Positions 45,062 through 52,949 of a stretch of 64,000 bases of DNA are shown here, in pieces (position 1 is the first letter of the stretch; each line of letters starts with the position of its first letter). Source of the stretch: Thiohalocapsa sp. PB-PSB1 (GTDB lineage Bacteria; Pseudomonadota; Gammaproteobacteria; Chromatiales; Chromatiaceae); contig CP050890.1 in the NCBI GenBank assembly GCA_016745215.1, forward strand, positions 1,488,001-1,552,000, read 5' to 3'. The notes beneath the pieces were generated by a model. That model was not told where the DNA came from. It searched no databases and saw nothing but the letters and a program-made list of their open reading frames with translations. The position numbers were made by a program, and so were the translations under genes.

Positions 45062-45218
45062 GGCGATTGCCGGAGAGAAACAGACCAACTGGCGCCGGAT
45101 TTTCGTTCGCCTTCGCGAAGCGGCAACCCGCCCAAAGGCACTCTCTGGGCGGGTTGCCGCGACAAAAAAGGCGGACGAGAAGACAAGTCAGGTGGTCTGT
45201 TTCTCGACAGAGATCGCC
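45062..45218. repeat. MITE-like palindrome, copy 1 (best preserved)
   Basis: 157 bp with long inverted ends: GGCGATTGCCGGAGAGAAAC at left and, inverted, GTTTCTCGACAGAGATCGCC at right, continuing ~45 bp inwards. The centre is an inner hairpin GGCAACCCGCCC ... GGGCGGGTTGCC. No ORF. Copies at 35425-35580, 26698-26850 and half at 48781-48874. Confidence 0.85.
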
Positions 45219-45417
45219 TAAACCCATACCGGGTCGCTCCTTGGCCGACAAGCTCCCTGAACGATCGCCGGCAATCGATCCACCAGATGACGCGGGATTG
45301 ACGCTCGCGACCAATGACGGCCGGCGCAAGCAGCTCGGGCTGTGCGAGTTCCGGCTCGGCGCAGAAGGCGCGGGCGTCAAGCTACGTCAAATAGCATGAA
45401 GGTCCGCAGAAATCGCC

Positions 45418-45885
45418 TCATTGCTCCTTGCGGAATTGGTCATGGCAGGCCTTGCAGGACTTGCCCAGTTCGCCGAACGCGGTTTTCACCTCGTTCTCAT
45501 CGCCCGTTGCGGCGACCTCGGCCATGTTATTGGCCGCCTCGATGAAGGCCTTTGCGACGCGGCCCACTTCTTCGGGCTCGGTGAACAATGCCGGCTCCAC
45601 GGCCGTCTTGACATCACCGATGTCCTTATCGGTACCAGGGCCAAACAGTGCACCCATGCCGGAATTGGCAATACCGGCGATGGCATTGGCGGCCGCGGAT
45701 ACTTGAGTCTGGTTGAATTCACCGTCCAGGTTGGCTTTGATCTTGCCCATGTTCCACGACATGAAGGTATAGCCAGCCTGACGGGTCAGGATTTGCTCTT
45801 CCGGTTTCAGGTCGGCGGCGATGGCCGCACCGGCCAATCCGAAGGTCAGACAAGAGGCGATTGTTGTTCGAGCAATGCGATGCAT
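45418..45885 (-). CDS. Cytochrome c' (class II)
   Basis: Periplasmic four-helix cytochrome of 155 residues with a signal peptide (MHRIARTTIASCLTFGLAGA...AIA) and the single heme motif C-K-A-C-H near the C terminus (ELGKSCKACHDQFR), the class II layout. N-terminal QILTRQAGYTFMSWNMGKIK matches. Cytochromes c' bind NO or CO at an open heme site and may protect against nitrosative stress. AGGAG lies 8 nt before ATG 45885; the longer frame to 45993 is not supported. The gene converges on the membrane cytochrome b gene. Confidence 0.93.
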   Translation of the reverse strand: MHRIARTTIASCLTFGLAGAAIAADLKPEEQILTRQAGYTFMSWNMGKIKANLDGEFNQTQVSAAANAIAGIANSGMGALFGPGTDKDIGDVKTAVEPALFTEPEEVGRVAKAFIEAANNMAEVAATGDENEVKTAFGELGKSCKACHDQFRKEQ

Positions 45886-46058
45886 AGGTTCTACTCCTAA
45901 TCTAGGTGGAAACAGGATGGATAGGGCAAAGAAAGAACAGTATACCTGACTCGATGCCCATGGAGATCGGCGGGTGGAGCACCGGAATGCCAAGCTCGGG
46001 CTCGGGCTCGCAAAGACATGACATCAGGAACAGACTGTGTAGAAAATGTGCGATTCGA

Positions 46059-47789
46059 TCATGCGGTCCGTTTGCGTTGTCGGTTAGCGCCTCGAGCGGG
46101 AGCCGATGGAAAACGCATCTGGATCTCGAGTCCACCGCAATCTGCAGGTTTTGCACCGATTGTCCCGCGATGGGCTTCGACGATGGAGCGGCAGATTGCC
46201 AGACCGAGTCCGGCGCCACCCTTTGCTCGTGTACGCGAGGTTTCCACCCGGTAGAAGCGATCGAACAGGCGTTGCAATGCGGCGGGTTCCACGCCCGGCG
46301 GTGTGTCCGCGATCGAGATCAGAATAGCGTCGCCAGCGCGGGCGGCGATGATGCGGATGAATCCGCCGGCGTCGGTATAACGCAGACTGTTGCCGAGCAG
46401 ATTATCTAGCACCTGCTGCAATCGTCCCGCGTCGCCCTCCATTTGCAGTTCGTCTTCGATCTGTAACCGCAAGGCGATCTGCTTGTGCGCGCAGGGAGCC
46501 TCTCTGTCGGCGATCACGGAGCGTAAAAGCCCGCTCAGGTCGACGGGCTCGAAGCGGTAGTTGAGTGCGCCACTGTCCGACAGGGCGAGATCGTAGAGAT
46601 CGTCCAGCAATCGCCCCAGGGCGAGCAGACGCCCGTGCAACTGCTCCAGATGCTCTTTATTGCAAGGTCGGATGCCATCGATCAACGCATCCAATTCCGC
46701 CCGAGCGACCGCAAGCGGTGTGCGCAATTCGTGGGAAATGTCGGCCATGGCAACGCGGCGCAAGGTTTCGCCGCGCTCCAATGTCAATGCCAGTTGGTTG
46801 AAGTCTTGTGCCAACTCGGTCAATTCATCCTGACCTTTGAGGGCGACCCGAGCCTGATAGTCGCCTTTGGCCAATTGACGAGCGCCCGTGGCCACGGCAC
46901 GGATACGGCGCAGCATCGCTGCGGCCAGGACCGCACCCAGCGATAACGCTAGGGTCAATGCGATCAGGCTGATCCAGAGCAACGACCGATTGTGCTGACG
47001 GTTGAAATTCTGTGCCAGATGATTGTCCTCCAGCCAGGCTGGAGGGGACAGTCCCAGCCATCCCACCAGCTCACCATCTGCAATCAGCGGACTGAACACC
47101 TCGTCTTTTGCTGCGTCGACCCTGAATCCGGTGGTCTGCTGTCCGGCGATCTGGTTACGTTCCGCATCCAGCAGACGCAGCCGATCATGCAGGCGCTTGT
47201 GCCTCGGGGGCGGCGGCCTGAAGCGTGGCCTGCGCGCTGAGTTGCCCGGTGGGCGTCTGTCCAAAGGTGTGGGTCGCGCTGCATCCAAGCGACTGGATTG
47301 CGGTTCATGGGCCGGACCGGGAAGCGGAAATGCAAATTCACGGTCGGGGGGCGGTCCGAGCCCCGGCATGCCGGAGCGGTCTGGGGAACCAAAAGCCGGT
47401 GCGCGGAAATCGGGCGGGTCGGGTGGCGGGCGCCTCCACTCCCGACGCGTTGGTAAGCCATGCGATGGTGGCGCCTGATCAGCATCGCGTTTATCCGGTG
47501 ACACCTGCGCACTGTCCTCGCTATGGCCGAGCTTGGATCTCATCGCCTCATTGACCAACCGCGGCCAGACACCCGGGTGACGGGTGACGAAGTCCCATGA
47601 GCCGCGTTCCCGATAGGCTTGCAGCAGCGCATCCCCGACGGGTGCGATTCGTTTCAATTCCTGCTGGTCCAGATAGCCGAGAAAGCCGTGCTGAAAACTC
47701 CAACGCGCAGCCAGACCCATACCCACCACAGACAGGGTGCTCGTCAGGCCAAGCACCAACAACAGTTTTCCCGTTAGACCGATTCGCAT
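46059..47789 (-). CDS. BaeS-like sensor histidine kinase with Pro-rich sensor loop
   Basis: 576-residue inner-membrane kinase. TM1 about 8-30; a large periplasmic region to about 270, much of it Pro/Arg-rich (PPPDPPDFRAPAFGSPDRSG), which is unusual; TM2 about 272-295; HAMP; HisKA with ADISHELRTPLAVARAELDA; and HATPase with LDNLLGNSLRYT, DTPPGVEPAALQRLFDRFYR and GLGLAICRSIVEAH. BaeS members sense envelope stress and phosphorylate BaeR. No response regulator is adjacent: the upstream gap leads to a transposase remnant. Converges with the cytochrome c' gene side. Confidence 0.9.
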   Translation of the reverse strand: MRIGLTGKLLLVLGLTSTLSVVGMGLAARWSFQHGFLGYLDQQELKRIAPVGDALLQAYRERGSWDFVTRHPGVWPRLVNEAMRSKLGHSEDSAQVSPDKRDADQAPPSHGLPTRREWRRPPPDPPDFRAPAFGSPDRSGMPGLGPPPDREFAFPLPGPAHEPQSSRLDAARPTPLDRRPPGNSARRPRFRPPPPRHKRLHDRLRLLDAERNQIAGQQTTGFRVDAAKDEVFSPLIADGELVGWLGLSPPAWLEDNHLAQNFNRQHNRSLLWISLIALTLALSLGAVLAAAMLRRIRAVATGARQLAKGDYQARVALKGQDELTELAQDFNQLALTLERGETLRRVAMADISHELRTPLAVARAELDALIDGIRPCNKEHLEQLHGRLLALGRLLDDLYDLALSDSGALNYRFEPVDLSGLLRSVIADREAPCAHKQIALRLQIEDELQMEGDAGRLQQVLDNLLGNSLRYTDAGGFIRIIAARAGDAILISIADTPPGVEPAALQRLFDRFYRVETSRTRAKGGAGLGLAICRSIVEAHRGTIGAKPADCGGLEIQMRFPSAPARGANRQRKRTA

Positions 47790-47980
47790 ATGTTGTGCCC
47801 CGCCAGCCGCGCCCTGGGTAGTTCCCTGCCGCGATCAGGGCAAGAACAATCGTCCTCCGGTTAATTCATGGATTCTGTGCCGTAGCATTATTGCCCGCCG
47901 GTGGTAAAGCAACCGCGGCGGTCGATGTTCACTGTATTTTCAATTTGTGCTTCAGATGACTGCTGTGGCACCCAGCGATG
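47790..47980. other. Gap upstream of kinase gene
   Basis: No gene; ends at the REP-like inverted sequence of the RAYT locus. A response regulator, expected here, is missing. Confidence 0.5.
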
Positions 47981-48744
47981 ACGGTGACACTTTACCATTT
48001 ACACCAATTTTAGTTGTCTTGGATCATTCTTTTGTGAGGGAGGCGGCCGCGCTTGCCAGGACGTAGCGTTCGGCCAAGTCGTTTCTCGAGCTCGCCGAGC
48101 GCTTGGTCACCCATCAATGGCCGCCCGATGGTTTGACCCTTCGTGAGAGCGGCAACCCGTTCAGCATCCGCTGGTCTCTCCAAGCATTCCGCGAAATGAT
48201 CGACGCGATCTAGCAGGGGACGAACAGTTACCAAGCCATCGTCTTGGCGCCGCAGATGTGCTGGCGTGCTGGACCAACGCCAAACGGCAGCGGTCGCAGC
48301 CAGTTTCGCTTTGCCGGGATTCAAAGCCACATAGCGGAAAGCCGCCATCAAGTGAGATTCGTCCATTGCCACGCATCCGAACCGTCCTTGAAACAAATGG
48401 CTAGTGACCCGCAATCGTGCGTTGATGTACCCACGCTATCGACGATATGTTTCGCCGACGGCGCGCGACAGCCCGGTCTCGTCCGCGGGTACGAGAATCA
48501 AGTGAACATGGTTCGGCATTAGGCAGTAGGACCAGACTTCCACGCCGTTTGATCGACACGCCTGGGCTAGCCAATCTCTGTGAAGTAAAGCGCATCGTCG
48601 TCGTCCTCCATGAAGATCCGTTGGCGCCTGTTCCCTCGTTGCGTCATAGGGTGCGAGATGCCGGGTACGATCATTCGAAGGAGCCGAGACGTGCGCCTAG
48701 CATAAGCCGACAGGGAAATGGTGCAAATAGTAAAGTGTCACCGT
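47981..48744. repeat. REP-like inverted repeats flanking a RAYT gene
   Basis: ACGGTGACACTTTACCATTT at 47981-48000 and its inverted partner ATGGTGCAAATAGTAAAGTG...CACCGT at 48717-48744 flank the transposase remnant. REP sequences flanking RAYT genes are the typical layout, and the transposase recognises such hairpins. Confidence 0.75.
48010..48674 (-). pseudogene. REP-associated tyrosine transposase (RAYT), inactivated
   Basis: Y1/HUH transposase of the TnpA-REP type. The reading frame is broken: MIVPGISHPMTQRGNRRQRI starts at 48674; a frameshift lies near 48585; the HUH motif MPNHVHLILV is in a second frame; and that frame meets an in-frame TAG near 48437 (YRR-stop). The downstream FQGRFGCVAMDESHLMAAFR to RGRLPHKRMI is open to 48010. 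With at least one frameshift and one stop, it should be dead. Confidence 0.85.
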
Positions 48745-48780
48745 AATTCCCGCGCTTTGACCGGGATTGTCGGTGCAGGA

Positions 48781-48874
48781 TTCCCGCCCATAGACGCGCT
48801 ATGGGCGAGCTAACGCTATGTCGATGCCGGACGAGAAGAAAAGCCAGGCGGTCTGTTGTTCGACAGAGATCGCC
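48781..48874. repeat. MITE-like palindrome, right half only
   Basis: Aligns with the right half of 45062-45218: GACGAGAAGAAAAGCCAGGC, GTCTGTTGTTCGACAGAGAT and CGCC, preceded by the inner hairpin CCCGCCCATAG...CTATGGGCG. The left arm is missing. Confidence 0.7.
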
Positions 48875-48921
48875 TTAAGGAACAGTTACGAGCCCTACAG
48901 CCAGATTCGGCATCCGCCCCA

Positions 48922-49989
48922 TTACCCACTCAGTAATAACTGGCGCAGGTCTAAGACAGCGGCGTTCGCTCTCGCCATGTAGGAAGCCAGTACCAGGGAG
49001 TGGTTGGCAACCCAGCCAAATCCGTGGCCGTTGAGTACGAACGGGTTCCATTTGCGCGTCGACGCCTTTTCGAGATCGCGAATGATCTGCTGCATCGAAA
49101 CCTGTGCATTTTTGTCGGCGAGTACCTTCTGGAAGTCCACCGTCAAAGCCTTCATCATGTGCAGTAATGCCCAGGTGTAGCCGCGCGCCTCGAAGAAGGT
49201 ATTATCGATCTCACTCCAAGGGGTGCCTTCGATGGGCTGTAAATCCGGGCCGGATGGCGTCAATGCCGCCGTTAGCTCGGGATCGCCGACACTTGCGGTC
49301 AAACGCTGACCGTAGCTGCCGAGGCGTTTTTCCACCACTGCCAGGTAAGCACTCAGATTGTCCGCGCGTACAGAGAAGCGTGCGGATTGATCATTGGCCG
49401 ACACCAGGCTGTCGAGAAAGCCTTGCAGTGCTACAACGCCATCCCGGTATTCCTCTTCTGCGGACGGTAAGAACCAGGCATCGGAGTCGAAGTTGAATTC
49501 AGAGTCAGCGTCCTTCAGAAATGGGTTTTCGATCGACTGGCTCTGCGAGCGACTGAAGTCATTTCGCAATGAGCGCACCGAGTCGCGTAATTCGGTCAGG
49601 ACGCCATATTCCCAGCTCGTGATGTTATCCATCAGCACGCCCGGTGGCATGACATCATTTTGCAGATAGCCGCCTGGTTTATTTAGCAAGGTATCGGCCA
49701 CTTTGATTGCGGTGGCCACGGTCACCGCTCCGGCAACCGGCTGCTGTTCGGCGTCGCTGCCGGTCAAGGCTCGGGCGTTTTCGAGTACATCGAATTTTGG
49801 TGGCTGAAACGACCACCAGATACCAAGGCCGCCGAGCACCAGTGCAATGAAGATCACGGCGAGAAGTATTTTAGAGAACAGGCCGAAGCGTTTCTCTTCT
49901 GGATCTGTTGAATGCTCGGAGGGCGCCGTTGGCGTTGGAGGTTCAACGATAGGTAACGGATTCGGATTCTTCAAAGTATCGGTCATCAT
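48922..49989 (-). CDS. DUF2333 family membrane protein
   Basis: A 355-residue conserved gammaproteobacterial protein of unknown role. A short cytosolic N terminus leads to one TM helix (FSKILLAVIFIALVLGGLGI). A periplasmic domain follows, with YLQNDVMPPGVLMDNITSWE near its start, then EIDNTFFEARGYTWALLHMM and FGWVANHSLVLASYMARANA at the C-terminus, all typical. The start MMTDTLKN at 49989 fits family length; the frame upstream to 50118 has no support. Stands alone between the RAYT locus and the antiporter operon, which is divergent. Confidence 0.88.
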   Translation of the reverse strand: MMTDTLKNPNPLPIVEPPTPTAPSEHSTDPEEKRFGLFSKILLAVIFIALVLGGLGIWWSFQPPKFDVLENARALTGSDAEQQPVAGAVTVATAIKVADTLLNKPGGYLQNDVMPPGVLMDNITSWEYGVLTELRDSVRSLRNDFSRSQSQSIENPFLKDADSEFNFDSDAWFLPSAEEEYRDGVVALQGFLDSLVSANDQSARFSVRADNLSAYLAVVEKRLGSYGQRLTASVGDPELTAALTPSGPDLQPIEGTPWSEIDNTFFEARGYTWALLHMMKALTVDFQKVLADKNAQVSMQQIIRDLEKASTRKWNPFVLNGHGFGWVANHSLVLASYMARANAAVLDLRQLLLSG

Positions 49990-50118
49990 TCTGATCGTCG
50001 ATTTTACTGTTTTGTGTATGCTGGCATTACTGCACAGCGCCTTAGAATTAAGGCTTGATCTAGTCTCACCAGCCTCGAAAACAAGCCTGCTCAATATGGC
50101 CAACAGGGTCTCTCTCAT

Positions 50119-50400
50119 TATTACGATGACATCCGACTATGACACTCATGCCATCCGAGTCATGCCATCTGGCTCGGTGCAAGGTGCTTTGCACCAAACC
50201 CAGCGCGACAAATGCTTGCCACACTACAGTATACTGTTGGTTGCTTTCGGCGGCGATCGCCTGGTTGACCTACCCTGATATAATTCGTGCTCGGGTCGTT
50301 TTCACTCTGACGCCCTCGAGAATCAGGATTTCCGGGGCGAGCGCGTCGGGATTTCTATCGGAAAATTCCCGGCTTTAATCCAGGATACACGCATCTTCGG
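50119..50400. other. Divergent intergenic region
   Basis: Lies between the DUF2333 gene and the antiporter operon and probably carries both promoters. No clear motifs recognised; no gene. Confidence 0.5.
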
Positions 50401-50407
50401 ATGGGCA

Positions 50408-50977
50408 TTGTGGAAATCGTCACCATCTGCTGAGTTCAATATCCATCACCTCGCCCACTGGTTTTACACTGTGTTTGCCGAGTTTCGATCTGGGCCATCC
50501 GCGATTTCCCTGCTCGCACGCATTGGGCTCTTTGGTATCGTTTGGCTGATTCTGGCCGGTATCGACCCGAGCTCCTGGATCATCGGCGTGCCTGCTGTAA
50601 TCCTGGCCAGCATCGCTTCTTTCAGGCTTGCCGAGCGGCATGCCGGTCGACCGCGGCTGGTGCGCGTGCTCGCCTTTCTGCCTTTCTTCTTGGTCGAGTC
50701 GATCTGTGGCGGACTCGACGTTGCCTCGCGCGTCATGCGTCCGACCCTGCGCATCAACCCAGGATTTCACCGCTACAGGTCGCGTCTCGAGAATCCACGG
50801 GCTTTGGTTTTTTTTCTGGATTCCATCAGCCTGCTGCCCGGCACTTTGAGCGCCGATCTGCTGCCCGAACGTATCATTCAGGTACATGTTCTCGACGTTG
50901 ACGAGGAAATCGACACATCCCTGCGACAGCTGGAAGCACGTGTTGCCGATCTGTTTGGCGAGCCCGGCTGGGGGTAA
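50408..50977 (+). CDS. mrpE: Mrp-like antiporter subunit E
   Basis: First gene of a nine-gene Mrp/Mbh-like operon. 189 residues with two or three TM helices near the N terminus (LLARIGLFGIVWLILAGIDP, IIGVPAVILASIASFRLAER) and a cytosolic domain with the family motifs NPRALVFFLDSISLLPGTLS and ADLLPERIIQVHVLD. MrpE members assemble with the other Mrp subunits and affect complex stability rather than conduct ions. The start is uncertain: TTG 50408 opens the frame and no ATG lies early. The next gene begins 56 bp later. Confidence 0.8.
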   Translation: MWKSSPSAEFNIHHLAHWFYTVFAEFRSGPSAISLLARIGLFGIVWLILAGIDPSSWIIGVPAVILASIASFRLAERHAGRPRLVRVLAFLPFFLVESICGGLDVASRVMRPTLRINPGFHRYRSRLENPRALVFFLDSISLLPGTLSADLLPERIIQVHVLDVDEEIDTSLRQLEARVADLFGEPGWG

Positions 50978-51033
50978 GATATGCGCTCGCAGGATACCGA
51001 ATTCGAATTTCAAGTCGCAGACGGAGTATGATC

Positions 51034-51309
51034 ATGATCGAGCTGTTATTGGCCCTGTCGCTGTTGCTGCTCGTCAGCATGTCCGTAGGATTGGTACGAG
51101 TTGTCATTGGTCCGACACCAGCTGACCGAATGATGGCCGCGCAATTGCTCGGTACCTCCGGCATCGGTGCATTACTGCTACTGGCGCCGGTACTGCAGAT
51201 CCCCGCGTTGGTTGATGTTGCATTGGTGTTTGCCTTACTGGCAGCGGTCTCGGTAACGGCCTTTACCCGCCGTCGCGCGGAATCAACCGATGTAAGCCGC
51301 AATGCCTGA
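51034..51309 (+). CDS. mrpF: Mrp-like antiporter subunit F
   Basis: A 91-residue three-helix subunit. The typical pattern is LALSLLLLVSMSVGLVRVVI, GPTPADRMMAAQLLGTSGIG and DVALVFALLAAVSVTAF. GGAG lies at 8 nt before ATG 51034; the ATG two codons earlier is too close. Part of the membrane arm of Mrp complexes. Overlaps the G subunit start by 8 bp. Confidence 0.88.
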   Translation: MIELLLALSLLLLVSMSVGLVRVVIGPTPADRMMAAQLLGTSGIGALLLLAPVLQIPALVDVALVFALLAAVSVTAFTRRRAESTDVSRNA

Positions 51310-51604
51310 TATCGGCTGGCAGATCGCATCCGCGCTGTTGGTGTCCACCGGCAGTTTGTTTTTTGTTGCCGGCACCGTCGGTCTGCTGCGGCTGCCGGAC
51401 TTGTTCAGCCGTCTGCATGCGCTGACCAAGGCGGATAATCTGGGGCTTGGTTTGATCATGCTGGGCCTGATGCCATTCGTTCCCGATCTCTTCTATGGTG
51501 CCAAAATGATCCTACTCTGGTTGCTCGTTATGCTCTCCGGCGCCACTGGGTCGCATTTGATCGCGAAGCGGGCACTTCGCGGCGACGGCGAGGACGAGTC
51601 ATGA
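51302..51604 (+). CDS. mrpG: Mrp-like antiporter subunit G
   Basis: 100 residues, three TM helices; family words SLFFVAGTVGLLRLPDLFSR, LHALTKADNLGLGLIMLGLM and GATGSHLIAKRAL are complete. Overlaps its neighbours by a few bases at both ends, showing translational coupling within the operon. Confidence 0.88.
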   Translation: MPDIGWQIASALLVSTGSLFFVAGTVGLLRLPDLFSRLHALTKADNLGLGLIMLGLMPFVPDLFYGAKMILLWLLVMLSGATGSHLIAKRALRGDGEDES

Positions 51605-51885
51605 CGCTGTCAACTCTGTTGCTTTTGTTCGATCTGGTTTTGCTGATCACTTTATTGGGGCTTGCCGTCGCTGCCGTCACCAGCCCGGAACCACGCCGGG
51701 CGGCAATGCTGTTCATCAGCTTCGGATTCTGGTTATCGCTGGTCTGGGCACGCTTGCATGCGCCGGATGTGGCACTTGCCGAGGCGGCGATTGGTGCCGG
51801 CATGGGCGGCGCGTTGATGCTAGCGGCAGCACGGCGAGCGGCACGGGAAACGCGCACCAATGAGCAATCCAACGCTAATGACTAG
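51601..51885 (+). CDS. MbhD-like subunit (DUF4040), split from MrpA C-terminus
   Basis: 94 residues, three helices, with DUF4040 features: RRAAMLFISFGFWLSLVWAR and APDVALAEAAIGAGMGGALM. This domain is normally found at the C-terminal end of MrpA; here it is a separate gene, as in Mbh/Mbx-type complexes (MbhD). The start overlaps the mrpG stop by 4 bp. Lies 30 bp before the next gene, which carries the following MbhE/MrpB-like parts in the usual order. Confidence 0.82.
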   Translation: MTLSTLLLLFDLVLLITLLGLAVAAVTSPEPRRAAMLFISFGFWLSLVWARLHAPDVALAEAAIGAGMGGALMLAAARRAARETRTNEQSNAND

Positions 51886-51915
51886 AATAAACACAGCGTT
51901 CATCCATTTGACCCT

Positions 51916-52602
51916 ATGACCACCGAAACACCCACTTCCGAGGAGCGATCCCGAGACTTGCAGCTGCTGCTCGGCATCCTGCTGGCCTTGATCGGCCTGT
52001 TGTTACTCTGGGTCTTTTACGTCGCCGTTGCGGCCGATCATGGTCCTCGCCTTGCGTTGCTCGCCGAGGCCAATCTACCCCTGTCCGGAGTTTCCAATCC
52101 GGTAACTGCCGTGCTTCTCAATTTCCGCGCTTACGATACGCTACTCGAGCTTGCGGTGTTACTGTCGGCACTGATCGGGATCTGGTCCGCGGGGCCGGCG
52201 AATCCCCCATTTCAGAAGGCGATGGAAGTGCTGCGGGCGATGGTTGCCTGGATTGTGCCATTGCTGATTCTTGCTGGCGGTTATATGCTCTGGGTCGGCG
52301 GACACGCCCCGGGCGGTGCTTTTCAGGCTGGCGCTTTGCTCGGCGGGGCGGGTGTCATCATGCGCTTGGCCGGAGATGCCAATGCTGGCCTTCCCAGCGA
52401 ACTCGGCCAACGCTGGCTGGTCGTCCTCGGCACCTTGGTGGCTGTGCTGGTCGGGCTGCTACTGATTCCGCTCGGCGACGGTTTTTTGACTTATCCTCCG
52501 GCGCTCGCAAAGTGGCTTATTCTGACCATCGAGACGGCTGCTGCCATCGCCATTGGCGCAACCCTGGCAGCCGCCTATGTGGGGGGTAGGCCGCAACAGT
52601 GA
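51916..52602 (+). CDS. MbhE-MrpB fused subunit
   Basis: 228 residues. The N-terminal third (LLLGILLALIGLLLLWVFYV, then NPVTAVLLNFRAYDTLLELA) is like MbhE, the tail domain of MrpA. The rest matches MrpB/MnhB: VLRAMVAWIVPLLILAGGYM and WVGGHAPGGAFQAGALLGGA with the conserved HxPGGGFQAG-type motif. So it joins two units that are separate in Mbh. About six TM helices in total. Confidence 0.82.
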   Translation: MTTETPTSEERSRDLQLLLGILLALIGLLLLWVFYVAVAADHGPRLALLAEANLPLSGVSNPVTAVLLNFRAYDTLLELAVLLSALIGIWSAGPANPPFQKAMEVLRAMVAWIVPLLILAGGYMLWVGGHAPGGAFQAGALLGGAGVIMRLAGDANAGLPSELGQRWLVVLGTLVAVLVGLLLIPLGDGFLTYPPALAKWLILTIETAAAIAIGATLAAAYVGGRPQQ

Positions 52603-52622
52603 ACATCGCATATCGATAGCGC

Positions 52623-52949
52623 ATGACAGTTCAATTACTTTATGGCGGTGCCGGTATGGTGCTGTTTGTACTCGGCGCTTGGTCGTTCCTGGTGCATCAG
52701 CCCCTGTTACGCCAGTTGATCGCACTGAACATCATGGGTGCCGGCGTATTTCACGTACTGATCGCGATTGCCTACCGTGGTGACGATGTTACCCCGGACC
52801 CGGTTCCCCATGCGCTTGTACTCACCGGCATCGTGGTTGCCGTGAGTGCCACCGCATTGGCAATCGCGCTGATAAATCGTCTGGGAAACCTGGATGAGGA
52901 GGCACCAACCGACGCCGATTCGACCGACCCAGCTGCGTCTAGCCAGTAA
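52623..52949 (+). CDS. mrpC: Mrp-like antiporter subunit C (NuoK-like)
   Basis: 108-residue, three-helix NuoK homologue: LYGGAGMVLFVLGAWSFLVH, LIALNIMGAGVFHVLIAIAY and DPVPHALVLTGIVVAVSATA. The DPxPxALVLTxIVI motif is standard for MrpC. A short hydrophilic tail is rich in Asp/Thr. Overlaps the start of the next gene by one base. Confidence 0.88.
   Translation: MTVQLLYGGAGMVLFVLGAWSFLVHQPLLRQLIALNIMGAGVFHVLIAIAYRGDDVTPDPVPHALVLTGIVVAVSATALAIALINRLGNLDEEAPTDADSTDPAASSQ

Noticed and set aside
45062..45218. Rho-independent terminator after the cytochrome b gene
   Set aside because: The symmetry is too long and recurs with the same ends elsewhere, and no T-tract follows; it fits a dispersed MITE-like element better.
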